A DNA stretch of 7,941 nucleotides from Candidatus Zixiibacteriota bacterium (GCA_023700785.1 JAMPYH010000113.1:1-7941); one strand, 5' to 3'; shown: positions 1 through 7,195, counted from the first letter of the stretch. Translations and numbers: made by a program. The notes: generated by a model from the sequence alone, not told the origin.

Positions 1-2
1 CC

Positions 3-2186
3 ACTAAGACCGATCAAACGGTGGAGCAGATCACCTCGCGTTATTACAACGCGACCACTCCCGAAGAACTGACCCCGATCCTAACCAAGGTGGCGACCGC
101 TAACAATCTCGGCTCTCTTGGGGCCGTGGAATACCTGCGGGACAGCGTGATGGCGCGTGTTCCTTCCGACTATAAGGATATGGCAAACCTGACAGCCGGC
201 TTTGATTCGCTGATGGTCGCCTGGCCGCAGGTACGGATCAACTGGGATCGCTTCGCTGAAGCGTCGAACCATTACACCGAAGGGATCAAGGACGGCTCGC
301 TGAATACGCGCGAGATAGAGCGGATCCAGTTCGCGGTCGAACGCGCCCGCACGCGGTTCATTCCCGAAGAGCTGACCCTGCCGTTCAGCGCCAAATTTGA
401 CGGCGACCCGACAGTGTTGGCGGCGTCCAACGACCTTTTGATGATCGGTACAACGTCGGGCCTGGTTCGCTTCAACGGCAAAAACTGGCAGACGTTCACA
501 ACCGGCGCCGGTTTGCCGTCGGACACAATCATCGCGCTCCGGACCATCTCCAACACGGTGATCGTCGGGACCACCAGCGGACTCGCTCGCTTTAATGGTC
601 TGACAGTCGAGCCGTTTGACACCGCCAGCAACGCGCCGACCGGCCGAGTTGACGCGATCGGCGGAGGTTCGCCGACTGACTTCTTCGCGGTTGTCTCGGG
701 CGAGCTTTATCGGTTCCATGGATCGAATTGGGTCTCGACGACTCCTTACACCGTTGTGATCGATGATACTCCGGAAAAGATCGCGGCCAAGTTCAGCATC
801 TACGATACGCCTGACGATATCGACGCGTATCTGGTCAAGTATCGCGCCACGCTGGGTGAGAAAACCTTGAATCCAGGCGATGTCATCGATGTACCTTTGC
901 TTGGTCTGATCAAGGGGAAAGCCACGGCGCTTGCCAGCGGCACCACCGGACAAACTGTCTGGCTGGGGACCGACTATGGCGTGATGTTCCTGGATCGTGA
1001 AGGATGGCAGTTGCCGGGCTACCGTGACTTCTCCGCTGACACGATCACGACTGTCGCGCAGGTCGCCGCTCTGCGGAAAGAGTATCAGGGGACGAGCGTA
1101 GATTCTTACATTGAGGCGCTTAAGGCGATCAACAGCATTCCGGACGGGATAATCGCCCCTAACCAGTCGGTGCGGATATACAAGAATCCCGCGGCGTCGC
1201 CGGTTACCAGCATCGATTTCTTCGAGCAGACCGTCTATGTCGGCACCGAGAACGGGTTGTTGGAATACGCGCAACAGGAGTGGAGCCGTTCTGATTTCCG
1301 CGGCCTGGGGAACGAGCCAACCCGCCGGATATCGCTCATCAACGACCAGTTGTGGGGAGCGACCGATCGGCGTATGACCATGGGAGCAACGGCTCGTCCT
1401 CAGATCTCCACTATGTATGTGAAATGGCTGCCTGAGCTGGCCGACGACTTGTACTACACGTTTTTCTCGTATGTACAGAATGTGCGGAGTGTCGGTACGC
1501 TGGGAGCGTCTGTCTCATTCATATCCTATGGAAAGATCCAGCGCACCGACGAGCAGGGGAATCCACAAGGCGAGTTCGACGCGTTCGACTTCGCTTTCCA
1601 GGCGTCGTACGGGACCTCGCTGACCAACAAGATCAAAGGCGGGATCTCCGCCAAGTTCCTCTGGTCGCATCTTGCGGAACAGGGGCAGGCTAAAGAAAAG
1701 GGGAAAGGAACATCCACCGGCTTTGCGATTGACCTGGGGTTGCTTTATCATCTCAATCCCAAAATGAATCTTGGCGTCGCGCTGACCAATTTGGGGCCGA
1801 AGATGGCATATATCGACGCCAATCAGGCCGATGACCTTCCGCGTAACCTCGCTGTCGGCGTTGCCTACAAGTTGATCAACTCCGAGGATACCAGGATCAC
1901 GACGACCGCTGAGTACAATAAGATGATGGTTGGGTTAAACGACCCGTTGTCGGATGAACTGTTCAAGCAGGCGGTTTATAACGCCGGTGTTGAAGGGATG
2001 TTTCTTAACTTGATATCCGGCCGGTTTGGCTATATCTACGACGAAGAGGGCGATGTCAAGGTCTGGACGATCGGCGCCGGTATCAGAGCGTTTGACCGGT
2101 TCATGTTTGACTTCGCGTATATTCCGAGCGGCCAGTCGGTGGCGCTGAGCAACATCCTCCGCGTGTCGGTTTCGGCCGCGCTGTAA
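3..2186 (+). CDS. PorV/PorQ-like outer-membrane beta-barrel protein with propeller and two LysM-like inserts (5' partial)
   Basis: Residues are counted from the GTG at base 21 (721 aa to the stop), but the frame is open back to base 3. That GTG has no Shine-Dalgarno and no signal peptide follows it, so the true start lies upstream of the window. Seen: residues 1-118 are mostly helical and charged and I do not recognise them. From about 120 to 455 there are propeller-like repeats of the two-component-regulator (Reg_prop) type, e.g. IGTTSGLVRFNG at 142, VGTTSGLARFNG at 182, LGTDYGVMFL at 315 and VGTENGLLEY at 407. LysM-like stretches lie at 243-293 and 345-387. Residues 462-721 are a PorV/PorQ-family barrel with about a dozen amphipathic strands; landmarks are WLPELADDLYYTFFSYV, LTNLGPKMAYID and LPRNLAVGVAYK. 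PorV/PorQ barrels sit in the outer membrane, and PorV shuttles T9SS cargo. A T9SS role for this member is inference, since the family has many uncharacterised paralogues. The next gene begins 20 nt downstream. Confidence 0.85.
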   Translation, partial: TKTDQTVEQITSRYYNATTPEELTPILTKVATANNLGSLGAVEYLRDSVMARVPSDYKDMANLTAGFDSLMVAWPQVRINWDRFAEASNHYTEGIKDGSLNTREIERIQFAVERARTRFIPEELTLPFSAKFDGDPTVLAASNDLLMIGTTSGLVRFNGKNWQTFTTGAGLPSDTIIALRTISNTVIVGTTSGLARFNGLTVEPFDTASNAPTGRVDAIGGGSPTDFFAVVSGELYRFHGSNWVSTTPYTVVIDDTPEKIAAKFSIYDTPDDIDAYLVKYRATLGEKTLNPGDVIDVPLLGLIKGKATALASGTTGQTVWLGTDYGVMFLDREGWQLPGYRDFSADTITTVAQVAALRKEYQGTSVDSYIEALKAINSIPDGIIAPNQSVRIYKNPAASPVTSIDFFEQTVYVGTENGLLEYAQQEWSRSDFRGLGNEPTRRISLINDQLWGATDRRMTMGATARPQISTMYVKWLPELADDLYYTFFSYVQNVRSVGTLGASVSFISYGKIQRTDEQGNPQGEFDAFDFAFQASYGTSLTNKIKGGISAKFLWSHLAEQGQAKEKGKGTSTGFAIDLGLLYHLNPKMNLGVALTNLGPKMAYIDANQADDLPRNLAVGVAYKLINSEDTRITTTAEYNKMMVGLNDPLSDELFKQAVYNAGVEGMFLNLISGRFGYIYDEEGDVKVWTIGAGIRAFDRFMFDFAYIPSGQSVALSNILRVSVSAAL
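747..899 (+). other. LysM-like module 1 inside the propeller
   Basis: Residues 243-293 of the barrel protein follow the LysM layout. They open with YTV and an acidic DDTPEKIAAKF helix (compare the family's DTLWSIAKKF), continue with a variable middle containing the helix DAYLVKYRATLG, and close with LNPGDVIDVPL (compare LxPGQxLxIP). LysM modules bind N-acetylglucosamine-containing glycans such as peptidoglycan. The middle is longer than a typical LysM of about 44 residues. The call rests on pattern similarity only. Confidence 0.55.
1053..1181 (+). other. LysM-like module 2 inside the propeller
   Basis: Residues 345-387 of the barrel protein read as a second LysM-like unit: VAQVAALRKEYQG as the first helix, then SYIEALKAINSI (compare LEALKAxNxI), then GIIAPNQSVRIY (compare LIxPGQxLxIP). 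The length of about 43 residues is normal for LysM. It follows a blade linker (SADTITT) and precedes another blade (VTSIDFFEQTVYVGT), so it is an insert between blades rather than a terminal domain. Assigned by pattern only. Confidence 0.55.
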
Positions 2187-2192
2187 AAAGAC

Positions 2193-2200
2193 AGAGAGGG
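2193..2200 (+). promoter_or_regulatory. Ribosome binding site for the M6 protease (TTG start)
   Basis: A purine-rich GAGAGG core sits about 6-7 nt before the TTG at 2207. An in-frame TAG at 2201-2203 means translation cannot start earlier than 2204. The TTG is therefore the first possible start, and it leads straight into a signal peptide. Confidence 0.6.
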
Positions 2201-2206
2201 TAGTCG

Positions 2207-5200
2207 TTGGGGACAATACTTCGTCGGGTGCGGGGAGTTGGGATTGTCTGCGGTCTTATCGCGGCGACGGCTTGGTCTGTTGTCGCGGGTGACAAGCTGC
2301 TGATCGGCACTAAAGCGCCTTTGCCGGCAGTGCAGGGGGATAATCCTGTGTTGCGCCGGTGTCTCACCTCGGAGATAACCGACCTGCGCAAGCAGTTGGG
2401 CTTGGAACTCCCGCGCGAGACCGCATGGTCGCTGCCGACCACGGCGTTGGCGGATGGTCAGCAGGCGATCGTTCGTGTGCTGGTGCTTCGGTTCAATTTC
2501 CAATTTGAGACGATCGATGACCCCAATACGACCGGCCGGGGAGTTATGGATTTCACGCGACCGCTCGCGGATTCGGCGGATTCCGCGGCTTACTATAACC
2601 GAGTCGGCCACTGGATCGACCCGCCGCCGCATAACGCGGACTACTTTAATGCCCATATGCAGGCGCTGGAAAACTATTGGAGCCAGGTCTCAGAAGGGCA
2701 TATCGAACTGGACTGGACTATTTTCCCGGCAGTCAACGATTCCGCTTACATGCTCCCGCATCCGATGGCCTATTACGGCCGCTGTGATTCGGTAGTGATA
2801 GGTCTTGAGGATTACTTTGAGGACTGTATCCGCCTCGCGGACACGGTCCATTTGATCGGTGTCGGGAATCCCAATATTGATTTTTCGCAGTACGACGCCA
2901 TCATCCTGTTTCACGCCGGTTCCGACCGGCAGAATGATATAGGCTTTCCGGTGACCTGCTCGGATCTGTTTACCGGCTATATCAAATTCGGAGACTCGAT
3001 CGCGGTTGACGGCGGCGCGAAGTATATACGTAACGCCCTGTTAATGCCTGAGACCTCGAGCCAGGACAATCGCGCGACCGCGTTGAACGCGGTGCTGGCT
3101 CATGAGTTTGGGCACCAACTTGGGCTGGTGGATCTCTACCGGACGGATAATTTCCTGTCGCAACTCGGCGATTTCTCACTAATGGATAACAACGGTTTCT
3201 CGACCGGGATCGATTTTGGATTTGAGACCGGCCAGGTCTTTGGCGCGATCCCGATCTATCCCGATGCCTGGTCGCGCGCGTACCTCGGGTATGTCCCAGT
3301 GGTTGATTTTCGGCAGGGGACCGACATCCGGATCGTGGCGGCAGAGGTCGCGTCAAGCGGGATCAAAATTGCGCGCGTGCCAATATCTGAGAACGAGTTC
3401 TACTTGATCGAGAATCGATTGCAGGAGACTGATGGCGCCGCCACCGCCGCGTTGGCCGACTCGCTGACCAACGTCATTCAGGGGCCGGTCAACTTCAACA
3501 AGCAGTTCACGGGGGAATATGATTTCCTGACGCCCGGCTCCGGGATGCTGATCTACCATGTCGATGAGGGAGTGGCGGGGATGGATAACGACGGCGACGG
3601 GATGAATAATTTTGAGGATAACGACCTCCAGAACAACCCGATGCGGAAGTTTGTCACACTGATCGAAGGGGACGGGCTGGTCAATTTTGGCGGATACTAT
3701 CGCGCGGGCTATGGGCGGGCAGAAGATATGTATCGGGATGACCGCAACCGTTCGTTCACGCCCAATACCAATCCGCCGTCGATCGACAACAGCGGCAACA
3801 ACACGCGCGTTTACCTGACCGATGTCACCCGCGATACTGTCCGGGCGCCGGGAGCGCGCGATGTGACCTACCTCGACAGCGTCATGCTATTCGACCTTGA
3901 GATCGATAAGCTGGCTGCCGGTTTTCCGGCACGAGTCGGCGCTCCGGTGTTTGGCCTCTCGCCGATAGCCGAAGATCTTGATGGTGACGGTTCGCAGGAA
4001 GTGATAGTGACTTCCGGAAGGTACGTTTCTGTGATCACCGAGACCGGCGGCAATTGGCTGCTGGATGTCGCGGATACTTGCGCGGCCTGTCCTCGCTTCG
4101 AGGATAGCGCGTTCGCGTCGGTACATCCGGGTCGGCCGCACCAAATGCCGCTGTTCTATCGGGCCGGCAACACGATCACCGCGCAACCGGTGGTCGGGAC
4201 ATTCGGTGTTGATCCCACCAAGCTGATCGCGGTCGCGAACCAAACGACCCAGTCAAGCGGCCAGGTGACGTTTGTGATGCCGCTCGATGACAACAATAAC
4301 GGTCTGGCGGAGCCGGTCGGCAGTATTGTCGGCACGGCTGGAGTGCCGATAGCGACGACGTTCTCCGACGTTTTCTATGTGCTGACAGATTCTGGCTATG
4401 TATATCAATTCGATAACGGCAACGCCGCGTCCGACACGTTTGTGGTGCAGGATGATCAGTATCACGGTCTCTGCCAAATAGGGACGCGGCCAACCGTGAT
4501 GTCCGGCGATTCGCTGAATACACGGATCTCGGCGCTGGGCGCGAGTCCGAGTTCATTTGAATTGCCGCGCTACTACAATTGGGGACCGGTGGTCGCGGAT
4601 ATGGATCGCGACGGTCAGCCTGAACTGATCGCTGGTTCGCCCGATGGCTGGATAATCTATGTGACGATCGATACGACCGGAGCGACTCCTGCGTTTTCAA
4701 TCCTGGAAGAACGCCAGACCGAGTTCGTGTTCACCGCGAATCCGGTGGTCGGAGACGTCGATCCGGACGGGTACCCGGATCTGGTCATTGGGGGTCGCAA
4801 CGGGATCTACTCATTCGATCAACGCATTACGCTGAAGACAGACTTCCCGATCGAGATAAATGACCGTTACCCGTGGGATAGTGTTATCGCGGCGCCGATC
4901 CAGGCGGAACTGAATGATGGAGGTCCGCCTGAGACCGTATTCCCAACGGGAATCGGGAATATCTACTCGTATGGTCTCGACGAAACGTACGGCTTCCCGC
5001 TTTCCGGTGGTGAATTGGGAGTCGGCTCGCCGGTAATCTTCAGAAATGGCGCCGTCGGCAAGCTCGGCTATCTTGGTCTGGACGGCTGGTTCTACGCGTG
5101 GGAGATCTCGACCGACACGACGCGGAACTTCTGGCCGATGTATGGCCACGACGCTCGAGGTTCGTTCAGTCTTCCCGGCGATGCGGTCGGCGCTCCGAAA

Positions 5201-5494
5201 CAGTACAGTGACAAGTTTCTCGACAAGCAGTTTTACAACTATCCGAATCCAGTCACGAACGGCATGACCAATTTCCGGTATGTTCTCGGGGAAGAGGCGA
5301 GCAAAGTACATCTGACAATCTATGACCTCTCCGGCAGGGAAGTAACTTCGCTCGCGGGATCGGGCTTTTTGGGAGAGAACGAACTGTTGTGGCAATGCGG
5401 CGACATCACGCCAGGCGTGTATCGTTGCCGCATAGAGGTCCAATTCACGGGAGAGAGCAGAGTCGGCTTTACCGATGTGGCGATCATACGATGA
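2207..5494 (+). CDS. Secreted M6-family metalloprotease with VCBS/FG-GAP propeller and T9SS-like sorting domain
   Basis: A 1095-aa exported zinc protease. The TTG start is supported by a Shine-Dalgarno and by an in-frame stop two codons upstream. Residues 1-27 form a signal peptide (RR near the start, hydrophobic core, VVA cleavage site). The M6 (immune-inhibitor-A-like) peptidase spans about 85-540. It has HEFGHQLGLVD at 299-309 (zinc ligands H299 and H303, catalytic E300, likely third ligand D309), a SLMD Met-turn candidate at 324-327, GMLIYHVDE at 446-454, and a calcium-loop motif D460xD462xD464G...D471. Calcium-type DxDxDG repeats at 590, 798 and 850 mark a VCBS/FG-GAP propeller between about 575 and 985. 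Residues 1006-1095 resemble the T9SS type A sorting domain (YPNPV, TIYDLSGREV, GENELLW, PGVYRCRIE). M6 proteases degrade extracellular proteins; the substrate here is unknown. Key residues are intact and no frameshift is visible. The gene lies between the PorV-like barrel and the DUF5683 pair. Confidence 0.9.
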   Translation: MGTILRRVRGVGIVCGLIAATAWSVVAGDKLLIGTKAPLPAVQGDNPVLRRCLTSEITDLRKQLGLELPRETAWSLPTTALADGQQAIVRVLVLRFNFQFETIDDPNTTGRGVMDFTRPLADSADSAAYYNRVGHWIDPPPHNADYFNAHMQALENYWSQVSEGHIELDWTIFPAVNDSAYMLPHPMAYYGRCDSVVIGLEDYFEDCIRLADTVHLIGVGNPNIDFSQYDAIILFHAGSDRQNDIGFPVTCSDLFTGYIKFGDSIAVDGGAKYIRNALLMPETSSQDNRATALNAVLAHEFGHQLGLVDLYRTDNFLSQLGDFSLMDNNGFSTGIDFGFETGQVFGAIPIYPDAWSRAYLGYVPVVDFRQGTDIRIVAAEVASSGIKIARVPISENEFYLIENRLQETDGAATAALADSLTNVIQGPVNFNKQFTGEYDFLTPGSGMLIYHVDEGVAGMDNDGDGMNNFEDNDLQNNPMRKFVTLIEGDGLVNFGGYYRAGYGRAEDMYRDDRNRSFTPNTNPPSIDNSGNNTRVYLTDVTRDTVRAPGARDVTYLDSVMLFDLEIDKLAAGFPARVGAPVFGLSPIAEDLDGDGSQEVIVTSGRYVSVITETGGNWLLDVADTCAACPRFEDSAFASVHPGRPHQMPLFYRAGNTITAQPVVGTFGVDPTKLIAVANQTTQSSGQVTFVMPLDDNNNGLAEPVGSIVGTAGVPIATTFSDVFYVLTDSGYVYQFDNGNAASDTFVVQDDQYHGLCQIGTRPTVMSGDSLNTRISALGASPSSFELPRYYNWGPVVADMDRDGQPELIAGSPDGWIIYVTIDTTGATPAFSILEERQTEFVFTANPVVGDVDPDGYPDLVIGGRNGIYSFDQRITLKTDFPIEINDRYPWDSVIAAPIQAELNDGGPPETVFPTGIGNIYSYGLDETYGFPLSGGELGVGSPVIFRNGAVGKLGYLGLDGWFYAWEISTDTTRNFWPMYGHDARGSFSLPGDAVGAPKQYSDKFLDKQFYNYPNPVTNGMTNFRYVLGEEASKVHLTIYDLSGREVTSLAGSGFLGENELLWQCGDITPGVYRCRIEVQFTGESRVGFTDVAIIR
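3101..3133 (+). other. Zinc-binding active site HEXXHxxGxxD of the M6 protease
   Basis: Codes for residues 299-309, HEFGHQLGLVD. The two histidines and the glutamate are all present, so the enzyme should be catalytically competent. M6 family members share the HEFGHxLGLxDLY signature seen here. Confidence 0.9.
3929..5161 (+). repeat. VCBS/FG-GAP propeller repeats in the M6 protease
   Basis: Residues about 575-985. Clear repeats carry a calcium-loop core: AEDLDGDGSQEVIV (588), VADMDRDGQPELIAG (796) and VGDVDPDGYPDLVIGG (848). Degenerate copies are DDNNNGLAEPVG (694) and ELNDGGPPETVF (901). Each is followed by a hydrophobic strand. This is the integrin-alpha-like seven-bladed fold, commonly used for extracellular adhesion or substrate contact; that role is inferred here. 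Confidence 0.75.
5222..5491 (+). other. C-terminal T9SS type A-like sorting domain of the M6 protease
   Basis: Residues 1006-1095: YPNPV near 1012, a strand with RYVLGEEASKVHLTIYD, then LSGREV, GENELLW, and PGVYRCRIE before the terminal VAIIR. These are the landmarks of the Por secretion tail (TIGR04183-type) in FCB bacteria, which directs cargo through T9SS with PorV as the shuttle. Related FlgD-like Ig domains share parts of the pattern, so the export route is probable rather than proven. Confidence 0.75.
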
Positions 5495-5497
5495 GGA
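5493..5497 (+). promoter_or_regulatory. Ribosome binding site deciding the first DUF5683 start
   Basis: GAGGA overlaps the stop of the protease gene and lies 5 nt before the ATG at 5503. It favours that ATG over the one at 5491, which overlaps the TGA as ATGA but lacks a good upstream Shine-Dalgarno. Confidence 0.6.
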
Positions 5498-5502
5498 ATG
5501 GG

Positions 5503-6393
5503 ATGAAAAGAAATATCTGTCTATTTATACTCGTGCTGATGTCGTTGACCGCCACCAGCCTGTTGGCCGCCGAATCCTTGCTGACGCCGATCGAGCAGGC
5601 CGGCCTGGAAATTCGGTATAGCATGTCATCTTTGTACTTGGCGCAGGACGAAACCTCCAGTGGATCTGCACCGTCTGAAGGCGACAAAACCAATTCGTAC
5701 AAATCTCCCGGAAAGGCGTTTGCGCTGAGTATATTGGTGCCCGGATTGGGGCAGTATTATTACGGGAGTCGCGTCAAACCATGGCTGTTTTTTGGAGCCG
5801 AAGTGACCGCGTGGGTTCTCTACTTCAAGTGGGACGGAGATTACAACGACCTGACCACGCAATTTGAGGCATTTCAGCGAGCACACTGGAGCCGCGATGA
5901 TTACCGGACGTATCTCGAGGCGGCATACGGTGTACCGGACGATGATTCAATCGACGCTACCGAGATCAGCCACCATCTCCCGGACACGGAAACAGGCCAA
6001 TATTTTGAGATGACCGGCAAGTACGACCAGTTTGCGTGGGGATGGGATGACGCCCTGCGCGACGGCAAGCCGCTGGATTCTTTCCTGACCGCGGGGGATG
6101 GATTGCGGATAGTCGGAAGTTCCACCGCGCCCTATTCGGCCAACCGGATAGCGTATGTGGATATGCGGGATGACGCGAACAGAAAATATGACCAGGCACG
6201 CGCGATGATCCTGGTTTCGTTGGCGAATCGTCTGATAAGCGGATTTGAGGCGTTCCTGGCTACCAAAAGCCGAAACAAACATGCGCATGGAAAAGGCGGG
6301 CCGGAGTTTTCGGTGGTTGATGTTCGCGCCGGCATGCGCTCCTACAATGGCCCGAGCGATACCCCGTTTTTGACCGCGACAGTGAGGTTTTAG
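5503..6393 (+). CDS. DUF5683-like exported protein, copy 1
   Basis: A 296-aa protein of unknown function. I chose ATG 5503 because GAGGA lies 5 nt upstream and the product begins directly with a signal peptide (MKRN, hydrophobic core, cleavage near LLAA at 20-23). ATG 5491 would add four residues (MRNG) and overlap the previous stop. After a low-complexity linker (48-68) comes the family core KAFALSILVPGLGQYYYGSRVKP (written here as two parts: KAFALSILVPGLG at 71-83, then QYYYGSRVKP) and a hydrophobic segment PWLFFGAEVTAWVLYF (93-108). A conserved-looking YDQFAWGWDD occurs at 174-183, and another hydrophobic segment with RAMILVSLANRLISGFEAFL at 233-252. The C terminus (TATVRF) could be a final beta strand. 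DUF5683-like proteins are typical of FCB envelopes and have no assigned reaction. The protein downstream is a paralogue, and the two genes overlap by 1 nt. Confidence 0.8.
   Translation: MKRNICLFILVLMSLTATSLLAAESLLTPIEQAGLEIRYSMSSLYLAQDETSSGSAPSEGDKTNSYKSPGKAFALSILVPGLGQYYYGSRVKPWLFFGAEVTAWVLYFKWDGDYNDLTTQFEAFQRAHWSRDDYRTYLEAAYGVPDDDSIDATEISHHLPDTETGQYFEMTGKYDQFAWGWDDALRDGKPLDSFLTAGDGLRIVGSSTAPYSANRIAYVDMRDDANRKYDQARAMILVSLANRLISGFEAFLATKSRNKHAHGKGGPEFSVVDVRAGMRSYNGPSDTPFLTATVRF
6384..6387 (+). promoter_or_regulatory. Ribosome binding site for the second DUF5683 gene
   Basis: GAGG lies inside the last codons of copy 1, 5 nt before the GTG at 6393. Together with the 1-nt overlap of TAG and GTG, it supports a GTG start and translational coupling. 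Confidence 0.55.
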
Positions 6394-7190
6394 TGAAGAC
6401 GCGTCCAGCCATTCAGCTGACCCTGTCCATAGTAGTAACGGCTATCGCGCTGGTTGCTCCTGTGTCCGCGATCGAACCGGCTAGTTCGCCCGTTGATTCA
6501 GTCATGCAATGGCAGTTGGCGTCGTTCGGCGCGTCGGATGAGTTTGATGAACCTGCCGCAAAGCAGAGATCATCCGAGCCGCAAAAAAAGGTTGGCGTGA
6601 CCGGCAAGAAATCGATCTGGAAAGCAGGCGCGTTGTCAGCGCTTGTTCCCGGTCTCGGAGAATACTATGTGGGGAACAGAAAGAAGGCGAGGATCTTCTT
6701 CGCCGCTGAGGCGGTAACCTGGATCGGGTATGCGTCGTTACAGATATATGGCCATGCCAAGGAAGATGACTACATTCGTTTCGCGGCCACCAACGCCAAT
6801 GCCGATCTTGGGGACAAAAACGACGAGTTTCGGGATATGGTCGGTTTTTACACCGATATTTACGAATACAATTCCTTTGGCCGGGTCTTTGACCCCGAAC
6901 GGCCGTATCTGGTCGATTCTCCGGAGAATCATTGGCAATGGCAGACACCCGACGATCAGGCGACCTACCGTCACCTGAAGAATCGCAGCCGCGAAGCATT
7001 CCGGCGGTCGAACTTCTTTATCGGTTTGGCGATCGTGAGCAGAGTGGTGTCGGTGGTTGACGCGATCCGGGATGTCAAGCGGTCGAATAATCGCCTTGAC
7101 CAGGAGTTCTCCCAGGCGCCGGTCAAACTTGAGATCGATCCGCTGTCATCGACTCAGCAGGTGACGCTTTCGATCCGGACACCGTTCTGA
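6393..7190 (+). CDS. DUF5683-like exported protein, copy 2
   Basis: A 265-aa protein of unknown function that starts at GTG, sharing its G with the upstream TAG stop. Residues 1-26 are a signal peptide (MKTR, hydrophobic core, VSA cleavage site). After a charged linker (about 47-72) comes the same core as in the preceding gene: KAGALSALVPGLGEYYVGNR at 77-96, then a hydrophobic FFAAEAVTWIGYA at 102-114. A later hydrophobic stretch, FFIGLAIVSRVVSVVDAI (208-225), aligns with the copy 1 segment near its C terminus. The middle region differs: a YTDIYEYNS stretch (153-161) and a Trp-rich NHWQWQ (179-184) lie where copy 1 has YDQFAWGWDD. Most likely an envelope accessory protein; no catalytic motif is visible. 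The lipoprotein gene starts 5 nt after its stop. Confidence 0.78.
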   Translation: MKTRPAIQLTLSIVVTAIALVAPVSAIEPASSPVDSVMQWQLASFGASDEFDEPAAKQRSSEPQKKVGVTGKKSIWKAGALSALVPGLGEYYVGNRKKARIFFAAEAVTWIGYASLQIYGHAKEDDYIRFAATNANADLGDKNDEFRDMVGFYTDIYEYNSFGRVFDPERPYLVDSPENHWQWQTPDDQATYRHLKNRSREAFRRSNFFIGLAIVSRVVSVVDAIRDVKRSNNRLDQEFSQAPVKLEIDPLSSTQQVTLSIRTPF

Positions 7191-7195
7191 CCGGG

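Larger units (their letters stand above)
423..1317 (+). repeat. Propeller blade repeats (Reg_prop-like) within the barrel gene
   Basis: Protein-level repeats cover roughly residues 135-432. The clearest pair is IGTTSGLVRFNG (residue 142) and VGTTSGLARFNG (residue 182), exactly 40 residues apart. Weaker copies occur near residues 222 (VVSGELYRFHGSNW), 315 (LGTDYGVMFLDREGW) and 407 (VGTENGLLEYAQQEW). The pattern hG T.xGLhRFxGxxW followed by GLPSDTI matches ligand-binding Reg_prop blades. The nucleotide copies differ at many synonymous positions, so the duplication is old. Five blades are recognisable; a complete propeller would need more, and some may have diverged past recognition. Confidence 0.7.

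Noticed and set aside
444..599. Possible recent DNA duplication in the barrel gene
   Set aside because: The two blade copies match at protein level but differ at many synonymous bases, so this is ordinary old propeller repetition.
81..1274. 397-codon open frame on the minus strand
   Set aside because: It lies wholly within the barrel gene, is rich in Arg and Asp in the way of GC-rich antisense frames, shows no recognisable domain, and the plus-strand protein has clear family motifs across the same bases.
2187..2206. Possible terminator between the barrel and protease genes
   Set aside because: The gap is only 20 nt, with no inverted repeat or T-run; it is taken up by the ribosome binding site.
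2036..2656. 206-codon minus-strand frame across the barrel-protease junction
   Set aside because: It overlaps two well-supported plus-strand genes, including the protease start and signal peptide, and has an Arg-rich, low-hydrophobicity composition with no family pattern.
4811..5443. 210-codon minus-strand frame inside the protease gene
   Set aside because: It is fully covered by the propeller and T9SS-like tail coding sequence, with no visible motif or ribosome site.
5389..5502. Upstream extension of the first DUF5683 gene into the protease gene
   Set aside because: The frame is open, but the extra residues are basic and unlike a signal peptide, while a good ribosome site and a standard signal sequence occur at 5503.
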